A program made the position numbers and the translations under genes. The notes beneath the pieces were generated by a model that did no database searches, was not told the origin of the DNA, and was given only the letters and a program-made list of their open reading frames with translations. From positions 181,860,535 through 181,924,534 of the forward strand of contig OZ020611.1 of the NCBI GenBank assembly GCA_963971575.1: a stretch of DNA of 64,000 bases, read 5' to 3'. This document shows, one piece after another, positions 9,469 to 20,069 of this stretch (its first letter is position 1; every line of letters begins with the position of its first letter). The DNA is from Liopterus haemorrhoidalis. Its lineage: Eukaryota > Arthropoda > Insecta > Coleoptera > Dytiscidae.

Positions 9469-10789
9469 CGAGGGTTACCTTTTATGTTTTTACAAACGAC
9501 CACTAGATTGCAACATTGAAATGTGTCATTACTATATTCGTAAAATTTGACATTTGTTATTGCGAAATCAATAGCAGCTTATAAATTGACCGAGTTGTTT
9601 GTTGACAGTGAGCGTTTAAAAAAACAAGTTTGTGAAAAAATGGATATTCCTCGTGAAGGTTTTCGTTAGATAATTTTTTACGATTTTAGTAAAGGCCTAA
9701 CTCGAAAACAATGCATAGATTCGCTTCGTTCAACTTTTGGTAATGAAGCACCATCAGAAAAGACTTTTTACAATTGGTTTGCAGAATTTCGTCGTGGTCG
9801 TGCGTCCATCAATGATGAATCTCGTGTAGGTCGATCAAAATCGGTTGCGATTCAAAAAAACATCGATGCTGTGCGCAAAATGATTGAAGAAGATCGGCAT
9901 GTGACTTAGCGTGAGATGAAAGCATCCTTTGGCATATCGCAGACTGCAATACATTCGATTTTGAATGAACATTTAGCTGTGAAAAAGATCTATTCCCGAT
10001 GGTTTCCGCTTAATTTGACCGAAGCTCAAAAAAGGCTCGTGTTGATTGGTGTAAGATTCCCTTAATTTTTTTAGTATTCCACTAAAAAAAATCAACCTAG
10101 GCACTGCAAAATCCGTATACAACATCGTTGCAGGTGACGAAACTTGGATTTATTCATATGAACCGCAAACTAAGCAATTATCTATTGTTTGGGTCTTCCA
10201 AGATGTATCGAAACCCACAAAAGTTGTTCGTTCACGAAGCACTTCCAACAGAATAATTACTTGTTTCTTCGGTTGTACTGGACATGTCGCAACCATTCCT
10301 TTAGAGGACCGAAGAACAGTTAATGCTGAATGGTATACAACAATTTGTTTGCCAGAAGTCATCGGCAAAATCAGGAAAAACAACCAAAAACGTCGCATCA
10401 TTCTTCATCATGACAATGCAAGCTCCCACACAGCAACAATTAATTATTTGAATTAGAAAACATCGAATTAATGTCCCATTGCCCGTATTCACCTCAATTA
10501 TCCCCTAACGATTTTTGTTTTATTTCCCAATGTCATACAAAAAATGCGTGGACAGCGATTTTCATCACCTCAAGAAGCCGTTGAAGCCTTCAAAAACCAT
10601 GTTTTTGAGATACCAACTTCAGAGTTGAAAAAATGTTTCGAGAATTGGTTTGAACGCATGAATAGGTGTATAAATCTTAAAGGTGAATATTTTGAAAAGA
10701 AATAAAACAATTTGACCAAAAAAAAAAAATAATTCTTTCTTAGTTTTTGTAAAAATTAAAAGGTGGGCCACCTTTTAAATTACTAATCG
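9469..10789 (+). mobile_element. mariner transposon, copy 1 of family A
   Basis: Begins after a TA with CGAGGGTTACCTTTTATG. The 3' end is degraded (TTCTTTCTTAGTTTTTGTAA, then a rearranged AAAAGGTGGGCCACCTTTT stretch) and ends near a TA at 10790. Two related copies on the minus strand (34478-35706, 50787-52312) define the true ends. The coding region has stops and frameshifts, so the copy is dead. Confidence 0.93.
9640..10705 (+). pseudogene. mariner transposase, stops and frameshifts
   Basis: Starts MDIPREGFR, then an in-frame stop, then the N-terminal HTH region (C-I-D-S-L-R-S-T-F-G-N-E-A-P-S, W-F-A-E-F-R-R-G-R-A). The second HTH region (R-K-M-I-E-E-D-R-H-V-T) is followed by another stop, and W-F-P-L-N-L-T-E-A-Q-K ends in a frameshift near 10030. 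The first catalytic Asp is present in the GDETW box (about 10136-10150), and the second in HHDNASSHTA (about 10408). The region of the third Asp is frameshifted after a stop near 10455. The C-terminal motif F-E-N-W-F-E-R-M-N-R-C-I is intact up to the stop. Length is about the family norm of 345-350 codons. Confidence 0.93.
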
Positions 10790-11156
10790 TACTAATGAAG
10801 AACTTTTCATCAAAGACTTACACAAGACGGATTGCCGAGGAAATTGTGTTTCCAGGCCCGATATTAGAAATTTAAAAAATTATGCAATAAAATCACAAAT
10901 AGTAAAATTCTATAGTGATTTGTAAAACAAAATGTATCGACTTGAGCTTTGCTGCTGCCTAAACCCCGAGAAATTATCTCAGCTTCCCTCCCCTCTCGAC
11001 GAGCCTGAAAGTTCTTGTAAAATTATAAAAAGAGACGCTAGATTGGAGCCTGCAGGACAGTTGTAGTTAGATTTTACAGCAAGAGTTGAGCTCGACCTAC
11101 TTAGCTCTGGCAGTTCGAGATTTTTTTAGCTTGAAGGTCGAGCTACCACGTCGCTA
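10790..11156. other. no recognisable gene
   Basis: Unique-looking sequence of slightly higher GC at 10930-11140. No motif or terminal repeats found. Confidence 0.4.
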
Positions 11157-12239
11157 AATAAGTCTCCGGACTAACTAAGAAAAACATTTTTTTTTTTAAA
11201 TTCAACTTTATTCATCAACATACTCTCCTTCATGAGTGATACATTCATTCCAACGTTTCTCTAACTTTTCGATGCCTTCTTTGTAGAACGATTTGTATTT
11301 GCCCTCAAAATAGGCCTCTGTCTCGGCAATCACTTCTTCATTTGTGTCAAATTTCTTTCCCTGGAGCATCTTTTTGAGGTCTGCAAAAAGCCAGTAGTCG
11401 CTGGGGGCCAGATGTGGAGAGTAATGTGGGTGACGATGCAATTCAAAGCGTAATTCATTCAATTTAATCATCGTTTTCATCGACTTTGACACGGGGCGTT
11501 GTCTTTATATGAAGCCGTTTTTTCTTGATTACTACACTCAGTCGATCCAATAATGCCATGTAGTATTCGCTAATGATATTTTTACCTTTCTCAAGATAGT
11601 CGATAAACAAACTACCATGCGCGTCCCAAAATAACCTTGCCAGCTGACTTTTGAGTTTTTGGTCGCTTTGGACGATTGCTGACGATCTTCTTGGTTCAGG
11701 TGTGTAGGTAGTGGAACCATGTTTCATCCATTGTCACATACCGACGCAATAAATCCATTTTATCTCGCTTGAACAGCTCCAAACAGCGCTCTGAATCGTC
11801 GACGCGTTGTTGTTTTTGGTCCGGTCTAAGCGAACGCGACACCCACTTCGAAAGTAATTTACGCATGCTCAAATTTTCGTGTAAAATTGTAAACACTACT
11901 TTCTGATATCTTTAAGGTGTCAGCTATCTCACACAACTTCACTTTACGGTCTTTAAAAACTATTTTGTGGACTTTTTTTATTTTTTCCGGAACAACTGCC
12001 GATTTTGGGCAACCAGAGCGTTCAGCATCATCGGTGTTTGTACAACCGCGTTTAAATTTAGCATACAAATCAGTAATAGTTGATTTGCCTGGTGTAGAGT
12101 CTGTATAATGCTTATCAAGCTACTGTTTAGTGTCAACAGTATTTTTTCCCATCAAAAAACCATGTTTAATCAACACACGAAATTCTTTTTTGTCCATTCT
12201 TTTGAAAATTACAAAATGGGTCTGTCAACAGTGTTGCCA
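11157..12239 (-). mobile_element. mariner transposon, family B
   Basis: The right end (5' end of the element) is TGGCAACACTGTTGACAGAC read on the minus strand, immediately next to TA at 12240. The left end carries GTTAGTCCGGAGACTTATT on the minus strand, but a clear matching terminal repeat is not visible, so the left boundary is uncertain to within about 20 bp. It encodes a transposase clearly different from family A. Inactive because of frameshifts. Confidence 0.88.
11208..12197 (-). pseudogene. mariner transposase (family B), frameshifted
   Basis: Read from 12197 downwards: MDKKEFRVLIKHGFLMGKNT, then a stop, then Y-A-K-F-K-R-G-C-T-N-T-D-D, and the second HTH block K-V-K-L-C-E-I-A-D-T-L-K-I-S. 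Next come S-K-W-V-S-R-S-L-R-P-D-Q-K, the first catalytic box TMDETWFHY (near 11725-11750) and WDAHGSLFIDYL with the second Asp context. The segment that should give Q-D-N-A-P-C-H is present at about 11475-11510 but out of frame through a small indel. The C-terminal PHLAPSDYWLFADLKKM carries the D34D third Asp as P-S-D-Y. It ends KRWNECITHEGEYVDE. At least three frame breaks make it a pseudogene. Confidence 0.92.
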
Positions 12240-12259
12240 TATATATATATATATGTGTG

Positions 12260-12510
12260 TGTAAACAAATAAGGGATTTATTGTTTAAATAAAACTCAAG
12301 TTGTTCACAGACAATTTTATTCTAGGTATTCACTCTTACAACGTACGAAAACATCTGATCTCTCTATCAAATTCTACGTGTGTTTTATAAAAACCAATTA
12401 GTGTAATGAGCCGTCATCATTATCGTTAATGAGTCGTTATCATTAGGATTGCATCTAGATAACATTTTATGGTGACGTAACAGGGCTTCGTGGAAGGCTA
12501 GATGCTAACA
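12260..12510 (-). repeat. 3' LTR of element 1
   Basis: 251 bp, TGTAAACAAATAAGGG at one edge and GATGCTAACA at the other on the plus strand. In element orientation it begins TGTTAGCATC, the same TGTTAGC start as the LTR of the element at 29988. Confidence 0.92.
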
Positions 12511-12670
12511 CGGCCGTCCTGCTCCTGGCGTGTCCTCACGTCCTTTCTGTAGACGAATATCTGGTAAATGATGATGTGGTAGATGACAACAGGGGATGAT
12601 CATGTAAGCCTTAGAATTGTCTGAAAGTCTTCAAAAAGATTAGAAAAGATTTAAGGTCCAATATAATTGA

Positions 12671-12798
12671 CCTTTTAAGATTCCTGATCATTTAAGATCC
12701 ACACCATTGACCATTTAAGATCCACACCATATACCATTTAAGATCCACACCAATGACCATTTAAGATCCACACCATTGACCATTTGAGGTTCACACCA
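12671..12798. repeat. 23-bp tandem repeat inside LTR element 1
   Basis: About five head-to-tail units of CCATTTAAGATCCACACCAT plus three bases, with the last unit diverged (TTTGAGGTTCACACC). Confidence 0.9.
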
Positions 12799-13667
12799 CA
12801 TCAGTGACTGTCGCTGCTACATAATCAAACTAATAAAACTTCTCTTACCATTTTACTCATGTTCTAACCATTACCTTCATACAATTTGTCCATAAACAGA
12901 ATACCGCTCGTCCCTTCTGACAATTTTTTTTGTATTTCTTTTTCATTACAGGAACCATTTTATTCATTATCTAAAGATTTTCCTGCATGTACGTTGTTTG
13001 TCCCTAAATAAAACAACGCTTGTCAATTTTGATAATTTTCATCAATACATTTGCTAATTCGTCTTAACTGCACCTCAATCTGTTGTCAATCACTAAGTAT
13101 AAATTCTATTAGGAAATAGCTTTACCAGACGCAACTAGTTTGATAGCACGAATAATACCTGAAAAATTATAGCCTGAAAAGTGTTTCATCTAAAAACGTC
13201 GGAAATCGTTTTCAAACGTTTCGTTTTCCTTCCACAGTGGAAGTTCCACCAATGTGTTCCACCATATTCACGTATTATTTGCAATAATTGAAACGTATCA
13301 CTTACGTTTTTCACTTTCAAATTACTATCTTAGACAAACATTATTTTCATACCCATTTGTTCCATTTTTCCCGTTCACAACCAGAAACGTTTTCGAACGT
13401 TCACCTTCGCAAATTGATTAAATAAGTTTTTCATGAACAAAATTGCATGATTAACTTGTGTAACTGTTCAAGCACAAAAATAAATGCAATAATATCCGAA
13501 AAAACGCACACAGGTAATTATTTATCACATCACTATTTGTCACTTAATCATCAAATTAACAATTTAAACAAAACACTGCAAAAATGCATCAAAGCAAGAT
13601 CCCAATAAAATAACAAAATATTATTAAGACGTGCATGATTCCCATTCACAAGCAGAAACGTTAACTC

Positions 13668-13681
13668 GATCCCACTTCTGA
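13668..13681 (-). promoter_or_regulatory. primer-binding site matching tRNA-Leu
   Basis: On the minus strand, directly inside the 5' LTR, TCAGAAGTGGGATCGAG. Eukaryotic tRNA-Leu genes end ATCCCACTTCTGACA, so about 13 bases are complementary. The match begins a few bases inside the CCA end, which is offset from the usual position. The same box (TCAGAAGTGCGATT) follows the LTR at 30172. Confidence 0.65.
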
Positions 13682-13932
13682 TGTAAACAAATAAGGGATT
13701 TATTGTTTAAATAAAACTCAAGTTGTTCACAGACTATTTTATTCTAGGTATTCACTCTTACAACGTACGAAAACATCTGATCTCTCTATCAAATTCTACG
13801 TGTGTTTTATAAAAACCAATTAGTGTAATGAGCCGTCATCATTATCGTTAATGAGTCGTTATCATTAGGATTGCATCTAGATAACATTTTATGGTGACGT
13901 AACAGGGCTTCGTGGAAGGCTAGATGCTAACA
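13682..13932 (-). repeat. 5' LTR of element 1
   Basis: Second 251-bp LTR copy. It is adjacent to the primer-binding site on its inner side, which makes it the 5' LTR of a minus-strand element. It holds AATAAA in both orientations, so the polyadenylation signal is not decisive. Confidence 0.92.
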
Positions 13933-14585
13933 TATATATATATGTCAGACCGGAGACTTATTGAGTGAAGTGTTAAACCAAGAAAAAAATACTTGAACTC
14001 TAAGTCAAAAAAAAAGCTTTGTGGAACGTGGGAATTGTAAATAGGCAGTGAGATTATACTTCGATGTGATTTAGATGTATTGCGACTAAATACTAACAAA
14101 GATTTCAACTTATTGTAGATTGAAAGAATCTTAAAATCTATTCTAGTCATTACAGATTGTTACAGGCCTTTCAAATTCATTTTGATGAACAAGATTTAGT
14201 TTTATTCAGTTTTTTACTTAATCCACGTGTATAAAATAAGACTTTTATCCATTATGATTATTTTAAAGCAATTTTATAAAAATTACCTTTTTTCTGAATT
14301 CTAATGAGTTCTTTGGAAATTGAGTCCGAGTCTGAAACTAATGATCAAAACTAATTATGTGCCATTGAGGCAACGTCTCTGTGGTAAAAGTACTAAAGCA
14401 ATTAAGTTAATTTTAAATAGTTATTTTTTAGCGCAGAAAAATTGTATTTATTTTTCTCATACAAAAAAGGGATTATTTCATTTTATATGTATACTTGCGT
14501 TTGAATTATATTTTAGATTTATATTTTAATAAATGAGTTTTGCATGTGAGATATTAGTATATCTTTTTACCGACTGTCATATATA
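13933..14585. other. no gene; mariner-end-like fragment at its left
   Basis: 13944-13962 reads GTCAGACCGGAGACTTATT, sharing CCGGAGACTTATT with the 3' end of mariner family B at 11157. The remainder is AT-rich without recognised features. Confidence 0.4.
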
Positions 14586-14696
14586 CGAGGGTTGCCTTTT
14601 ATATTTCGGGATTTGAGATCAAAAACAATTATTTATCAACAAAAATGGCTTTATGGTTTTTCAAAATATTCTCCACGAAGCACTTTTTCCACTCCG
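14586..14696 (-). mobile_element. 3' end of a third mariner family (C)
   Basis: After a TA, CGAGGGTTGCCTTTTATATT forms the terminal repeat. On the minus strand the adjoining bases read as a transposase C-terminus (S-E-W-K-K-C-F, then E-N-I-L-K-N-H-K-A-I-F-V-D-K, stop). At about 14697 it gives way abruptly to LINE coding sequence on the other strand, so the rest of the transposon is gone. Confidence 0.75.
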
Positions 14697-15303
14697 ATTG
14701 GGGCATTTTACTCTCCCTACATCATGGAAGCTGTCATATGTGACACCCATTTTTAAAAAAGGAGACAAATTGAATGCCAATAATTACAGACCTATAAGTA
14801 TTAGCTCCTGTACTTGTAAGGTTCTAGAAAAAATTATCTTTAAAAATATTCTTAAATTCACCCTGGAAAATAACATTATCTCTTGTCATCAGCATGGTTT
14901 CCTACCTGGCCGTTCTGTGTCTACCAACTTGCTTTACTGTACTGATTTTTGGACTAGAGCACTCGATTCAAACAACCCTATCGATGTGATTTACTTCGAT
15001 CTTGTTCGAGCGTTTGACAAAGTTCCACACAAGAGGTTGCTGAAAAAACTGGAGCATTTTGGAATCAGAAATAAACTTCTACATTGGATTGAAGCGTTTC
15101 TTACAGGAAGATATTTCTGTGTGAAAGTAGGAAATGAATTTTCCTCCTCAGCACCGGTCATTAGTGGGGTACCTCAAGGATCTGTCTTAGGACCACTGTT
15201 GTTCCTTATTTACATCAGCGATCTTGGTTATATCCTAAAATCTCCACACTGCTTCTACGCCGACGACGTAAAGATATTCCATAACCCTGTTTCTCAGTAT
15301 GAT
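14697..15303 (+). pseudogene. LINE reverse transcriptase fragment (CR1/Jockey-like)
   Basis: Open for about 200 codons. It has the RT fingers start T-P-I-F-K-K-G-D-K-L-N-A-N-N-Y-R-P-I-S-I, then K-V-L-E-K-I-I, and Q-H-G-F-L-P-G-R-S-V-S-T-N-L-L. Domain 3 follows (VIYFDLVRAFDKVPHKRLL), then G-V-P-Q-G-S-V-L-G-P-L-L-F-L-I-Y-I and the catalytic FYADDVKIF (about 15255-15281). No stop occurs in this stretch. It ends within the palm domain at the terminus of the hAT at 15304. The 5' part is missing beyond the mariner junction. The uninterrupted frame suggests a fairly recent copy cut by later events. Confidence 0.92.
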
Positions 15304-16500
15304 CAGTGTTGTAATAGATACATTTGAAAATATATCTAGATACAGATACAGATACTTGAGGAAAAATGTATCTAGATGCAGATACAGATACAAATTTTAA
15401 AAAGTATCTAGATACAGATACATTTTTTTTTACAATGTATCTAGATACTTCAAGATACTTTTAAGATACTTTCGGAAAAATGAAAACACCACAAAAAAAT
15501 GAAATAACTAGAGCAAGGAATATATTTGTTCACAATACAAAATAAGTTATGCACTATTATTACTCTTAAAATAAACACAAATAGCCTTTGAAGCTGTGTG
15601 TCAGAAATATTAACTAACTATATATCTATGTAATCTTTAAAAAAATCACTTTTCTAATCCAATTTCAGCGGATATCTCGAACATTTTTTGTTCGCTAATA
15701 AATTACTGATTATTAAATGAGTATTTAGGATGACAAAAATAAAACAACAATTTTATTTATTATATTTCTTTATTTAATTCACATTTATAAAATTAATTCT
15801 TATTCTTAGATTAGATAATTACTTAATGGTTGTTTTACTTTACCGTTGTTAATAAAATTATTTAATTTTTTTTTATTTATTATTTTTTAATATTTATTCA
15901 GAGCTGGAAATACAATTACACTTTATTAAAATTTTATAGATAAAAATAAATTAAATAAATAAATAAATTATGAGTTTGAGAATTATGATAAAATACAAGT
16001 TCTATATATAATTAATTAAATTTTGGAAAACATCCTTTTATTTTTTTCCTTTTTTTTTAAATAAAAAATAAAATAAAAAATAAAAGAATGTTTTCCAAAA
16101 TTTAATTAATTACATATAGAACTTGTATTTTATCATAATTCTCAAACTTATAATTTATTTATTTAATTTATTTTTATCTATAAAATTTTAATAAAATGTA
16201 ATTGTATTTCCAGCTCTGAAAATGGCTGAAGCATGTTTTTACTCCCACCAAGCTAGAAAGAGTTTACTGGTCGCTGATTGGTTAATTTAAACTTAAAATT
16301 CAAATACCTGAATGATACTAAATGTATTTCCAACTTGAAAAATTGTAAGGACATATTTTGTAAAAAAGACCTTGAAAAGACAAAATAGGAAAGTATCTGA
16401 AAAAAGTACCTGAAATACAGATACTTAGATACTGATTTAAATATCTAGATACAGATACAGATACATATTTTAAAATGTACCTAGATACATTACAACACTG
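15304..16500. mobile_element. hAT element, copy 1 (no target duplication)
   Basis: Termini CAGTGTTGTAAT and ATTACAACACTG. Subterminal regions consist of repeats of TCTAGATACAGATACAGATAC. A second copy at 32617-34111 has a perfect 8-bp duplication, proving the hAT assignment. Here the flanks differ (AGTATGAT left, GATACGTG right), and each flank is a different LINE in a different orientation, so the copy sits at a recombination junction. No transposase frame is visible. Confidence 0.9.
15899..16218. repeat. 320-bp inverted repeat inside hAT copy 1
   Basis: CAGAGCTGGAAATACAATTA at the left is mirrored by GTAATTGTATTTCCAGCTCTG at the right, and homology continues inward for about 140 bp per arm around a short A/T-rich centre (16045-16080). 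The same structure is at 33210-33529 in the other hAT copy, so it was already in the mobile parent. Confidence 0.92.
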
Positions 16501-19500
16501 GATACGTGACAAATATGTTGCATGTGTCACAAATGGGGGGATCAGAATGTGCAAATATATGTTTGTGGGTGGTATTTGTATGGCCAATCCTCAACCTCGT
16601 GAGCACAACTTGGTCATGCCTGTTTGCACTGGGTGCCCATGGTTTGGTGTCCATTTTTATGGTTCGTAGGAGGTTGTTGGTGATTGAGTTCCAATATTCC
16701 TTCCATTTATCTCTTACGTTGGCTTTTATGAGACTTTTAAAGTCGGCAACTGGGACTGGTGTATTTGTAGTCGGGAGACTTGTTGCTTCTTTTGCCGCAA
16801 CATCTGCTCTCTCGTTTCCTATTATACCAATGTGAGAAGGGATCCAGATTATAGTTATGTTTTTTCCATTAATAAGGGCCTCGTGGATGTTGTCTTGGAT
16901 TTTCTGATCAGTTGTGTTGCCTGAGTAGATTTCTTGGATGGAAATAATGGCACTCAAGGAGTCACTAAATATTCGCTAAATTTCGAAAATTTTCGGAGTC
17001 CAGGATGTATTCAGAAACTTGAAGTAGGCTATATGATTCCGCTGTAAAGACACTGGTTTCTTCTGGTAACTGGTACATGTGTGTTTCGTCTCCGATTATT
17101 ATCGCAGCACCGGTTTTACTGTTTATTTTGGAACCATCAGTGTAAATGGCAGTGAACTGTTTATATTTGGTTAGGATTTCATTGTAGGATTGCAGGTATA
17201 TACTGGGATGGGTGTTCTGTTTTTGGTACTGTGTTAAGGTCAGATTGAACATGGGGTTTTTCAAGATCCACGGGGGTATTTTATTATGGCTGGATGTTAG
17301 AATCGACTTGGGGAGTTTGGTGTTAGTTTCGGTGAGGTATTGGCATATTTTTTCTTGAAATGGTAGGCTATTTTGAATAGATAATTGATTGTTGTTGAAG
17401 GTTAATAATTGATTGTACGTTGGAATATTTGGGTTAGCGGCTAAATTAGCGACATACACTAGAGTTAATTGGCGTCTTCGATAGCTGAGGGGTTGTTGGT
17501 TGGATTCACATAAGATGCTGTCAATTGGGCTAGTTCTTAATGCCCCAGTGGCAATTCGGACTGCAGAGTTTTGTATAGGGTCTAACAATTTTAGATACGT
17601 TGGTTTGGCGTTATTATAGATTATGCACCCATAGTCAAGTTTAGAACGTATTAAAGCTTGATATATTCTTAGTAGTACGTCTTTGTTAGCTCCCCATTTA
17701 TGATGTCCTAAGCTTTTTAATATATTGAGCCTTTGGCTGCATTCTTTCTTTAGGTTTGATATATGTGGTTTCCAGGTCAACTTACTGTCAAATGTAATGC
17801 CTAAAAATTTGATTTCATTAACATATTGTATTGTTTTGTTGTATATAGATAAGCGAGAGTTATAGCGGTTATACTGTTTGCGGTTGAAGTGAAGAGCTTT
17901 AGTTTTAATATCGGAAAACTGGAAGCCAACTGTGTCTGAAAATTCTTCAAGTTTGGATATTGCTTGTTGTAGGTGTGTTTGAATAGTATGTAGATGTTTT
18001 CCATTGCAATATATGACCAGATCATCCGCGAACAAACATGCTTTGATGTGATCTGGTAAGAAGGATTTTATTGTATTAATTGCCACTAGAAACAATGTCA
18101 CGCTGATTATTTCCCCTTGTGGGACGCCATTTAGTTGCAACTTTTCATTTGATTTATGTCCATTAGCCACAACTCTAAAACGACGATTTTGAAGAATTTT
18201 TTTTTTTATAGTTGAGCATAAGTCCATTTATACCAGCATTTTTTAAAGATTTCAATATGTGATAGCGCCAGGTCATGTCGTATGTCTTCTGCAGGTCGAA
18301 GAAAACAGCAATTAGATTTTCTCTGTTTTTAAATGATTTTTGGACGTCGGTAGTTAGAGTAACGATATGGTCTGTAGTTGATCTTCCGCGACTAAACCCT
18401 GACTGTATATCAGAAAAAATGTTGTTAGTTTCTAAGTGCCACAAGAGTCTGCTGTTTACCATGATCTGTAATACTTTGCTTAAATTATTTGATACTGATA
18501 TGGGTTAATGATATGGGTAATTGTCCACATTTGCTTTATTTTTATTGGTCTTTAGTATCGGAAAGGTGACTTCTTGCCATTGTTCTGAGTAGACTTTGTT
18601 AAGCCACATATAGTTATAGAGCGAGAGTAAATAGTTTAGTTCGCTTTGTGGAAGGTGTTTTATAAATTCACCTGGGATTCCATCTGGTCCAGGACATTTA
18701 TTTTCTTTTAAATGTTTAATTGCGTGGTTCATTTCATGAATAGTTAAGGGTTTGTTTATGTCGGTATTTATATCTTCGATAGTTATTTCTTCGTTTTCTG
18801 ATGTTTCTTTGTGAGCTAAGAAGGTTTTCCTGTAGTTACTGTTACTAGAATTAAATTCGAATGTGTCTGCAAGTATTTCCGCTATTTCTTCGGGGGAAGT
18901 GACTGCAATGTTCCCTTTCAGAATTGTAGTTGTTAAGGGGTTTGAATGGTTACCTTTTATTTTTCGGATTTTGTCCCAGACTTGAGATGGTGGAGTACAA
19001 GCAGTAATGGTAGATGTATAATTTTCCCATGCTTGTTTTTTACTGTTTAACAGGGTCCTTCTTGATATTGCTCTATGTTTTTTTAATAAAATTAAATTTT
19101 AAGTACTTGGTGTTTTTTTATATCGGTACAGAGCTTTTTTCAGTTGTTTTGTTGTTTCTGAACATGAAGTATTCCACCATGGTACAATTTTCCGGTATTT
19201 TGGTGATTTTTTGAATCCAATAGTTTCAGTAGCTACGGTTTCTATGTGTTCTGTTAAATTCTTTACCAGTTTGTTAATGTCGCTGTTTTCTGGGATATTT
19301 GTGTCTGAAGTAATATAGTTTGATTTGAAGGATGACCAGTCAGCGTTTTTAATTGCCCATTCTTTTCTTATGAGTTTAGTTTGGGTTACTGGAAAAGATA
19401 TCTTGATGGGAAAATGGCCACTTCCCTATAATAGTGGCATTACTTCCCATGATAAGTTAGCTGCTAATGCGGCGTCACATAAGGTAAGATCTATGTTTGA

Positions 19501-20050
19501 GAAGTTGTTAGTTTTGGCACAAAAATGGGTTTCGGATTCATCATTAAGCAAGATAATATTGTCGGTAATTATTTTTTCAACTTTGCGTCCCCTGTAGTCT
19601 GTATTAGTGGACTCCCATAGTTGATTATGGCAGTTGAAATCACCAAGAAGGATGAATGGAGGTGGTAGCTGTTGAATCAGTAATTCTAATTGTTGTGTTG
19701 AAAAATGGGTATTGGGCGGTAGATAAATACAGCAGATTGTTATATTACTCATATTGGGTACGTAAGTTTTAATAGCGACAGCTTCTAATTCTGTATGCAA
19801 GTTGATTTGTTCTGATAAAATTTGATTTTGGGCAAATATTGCGACGCCACCACTTGCTATATTAGGGTTTGTTCTGTCTTTGTTATATGCTGTATATCCG
19901 CGGAGGTTGATAGTTTGATTTGTACGAAACCGAGTTTCTTGTACGCAGATATAGTATGGATCTATTTTATGTTCTTTAAAAAAAAAATCAGTTTATATTA
20001 TTATTTCGTTGGCGTTCGATCTCAGTTCTTGATTCTGTATAATTTAATAA
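16501..20050 (-). pseudogene. I-type LINE ORF2: endonuclease, RT and RNase H
   Basis: Endonuclease (about 19440-20045): opening I-I-Q...LRSNANEI, catalytic V-Q-E-T-R-F, ILLGDFNCHNQLW, and S-N-I-D-L-T. The conserved S-D-H box is S-G-H here, losing the catalytic Asp next to His. RT (about 17250-18760): NKCPGPDGIPGEFIKHLP, P-I-S-V-S-N-N-L-S-K-V-L, F-F-D-L-Q-K-T-Y-D, GVPQGEIISVTLFLVAIN, catalytic CLFADDLVIY (about 18020) and F-L-G-I-T-F-D-S-K-L-T-W. RNase H (about 16780-17160): AIYTDGSK, F-T-A-E-S, S-D-S-L-S-A and IPSHIGIIGNERADVAAKEA. C-terminal C-D-T-C zinc-like start at 16530. Breaks lie near 16975, 18190-18230, 18500, 19095 and 19425. Its role would have been target-primed reverse transcription in the nucleus; it is now dead. 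Confidence 0.93.
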
Positions 20051-20069
20051 AAAAAGAAAAAAAAAACGT

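Larger units (their letters stand above)
12260..13932 (-). mobile_element. short non-autonomous LTR retrotransposon (TRIM-like), element 1
   Basis: Two direct repeats of 251 bp (12260-12510 and 13682-13932) start TG and end CA. I see only one difference between them (CAGACAATTTT versus CAGACTATTTT), so the insertion is young. Orientation is set by the primer-binding site: on the minus strand the base after the 13682 LTR edge begins TCAGAAGTGGGAT, which matches the 3' part of animal tRNA-Leu in complement. The 1.17-kb interior has no gag or pol frame. A second element of the same design is at 29988-31773. The insertion site is (TA)n/(TG)n, hiding the target duplication. Confidence 0.9.

Noticed and set aside
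15304..16500. Searching hAT copy 1 for its own transposase
   Set aside because: No frame above about 60 codons and no catalytic or zinc-finger motif; non-autonomous.
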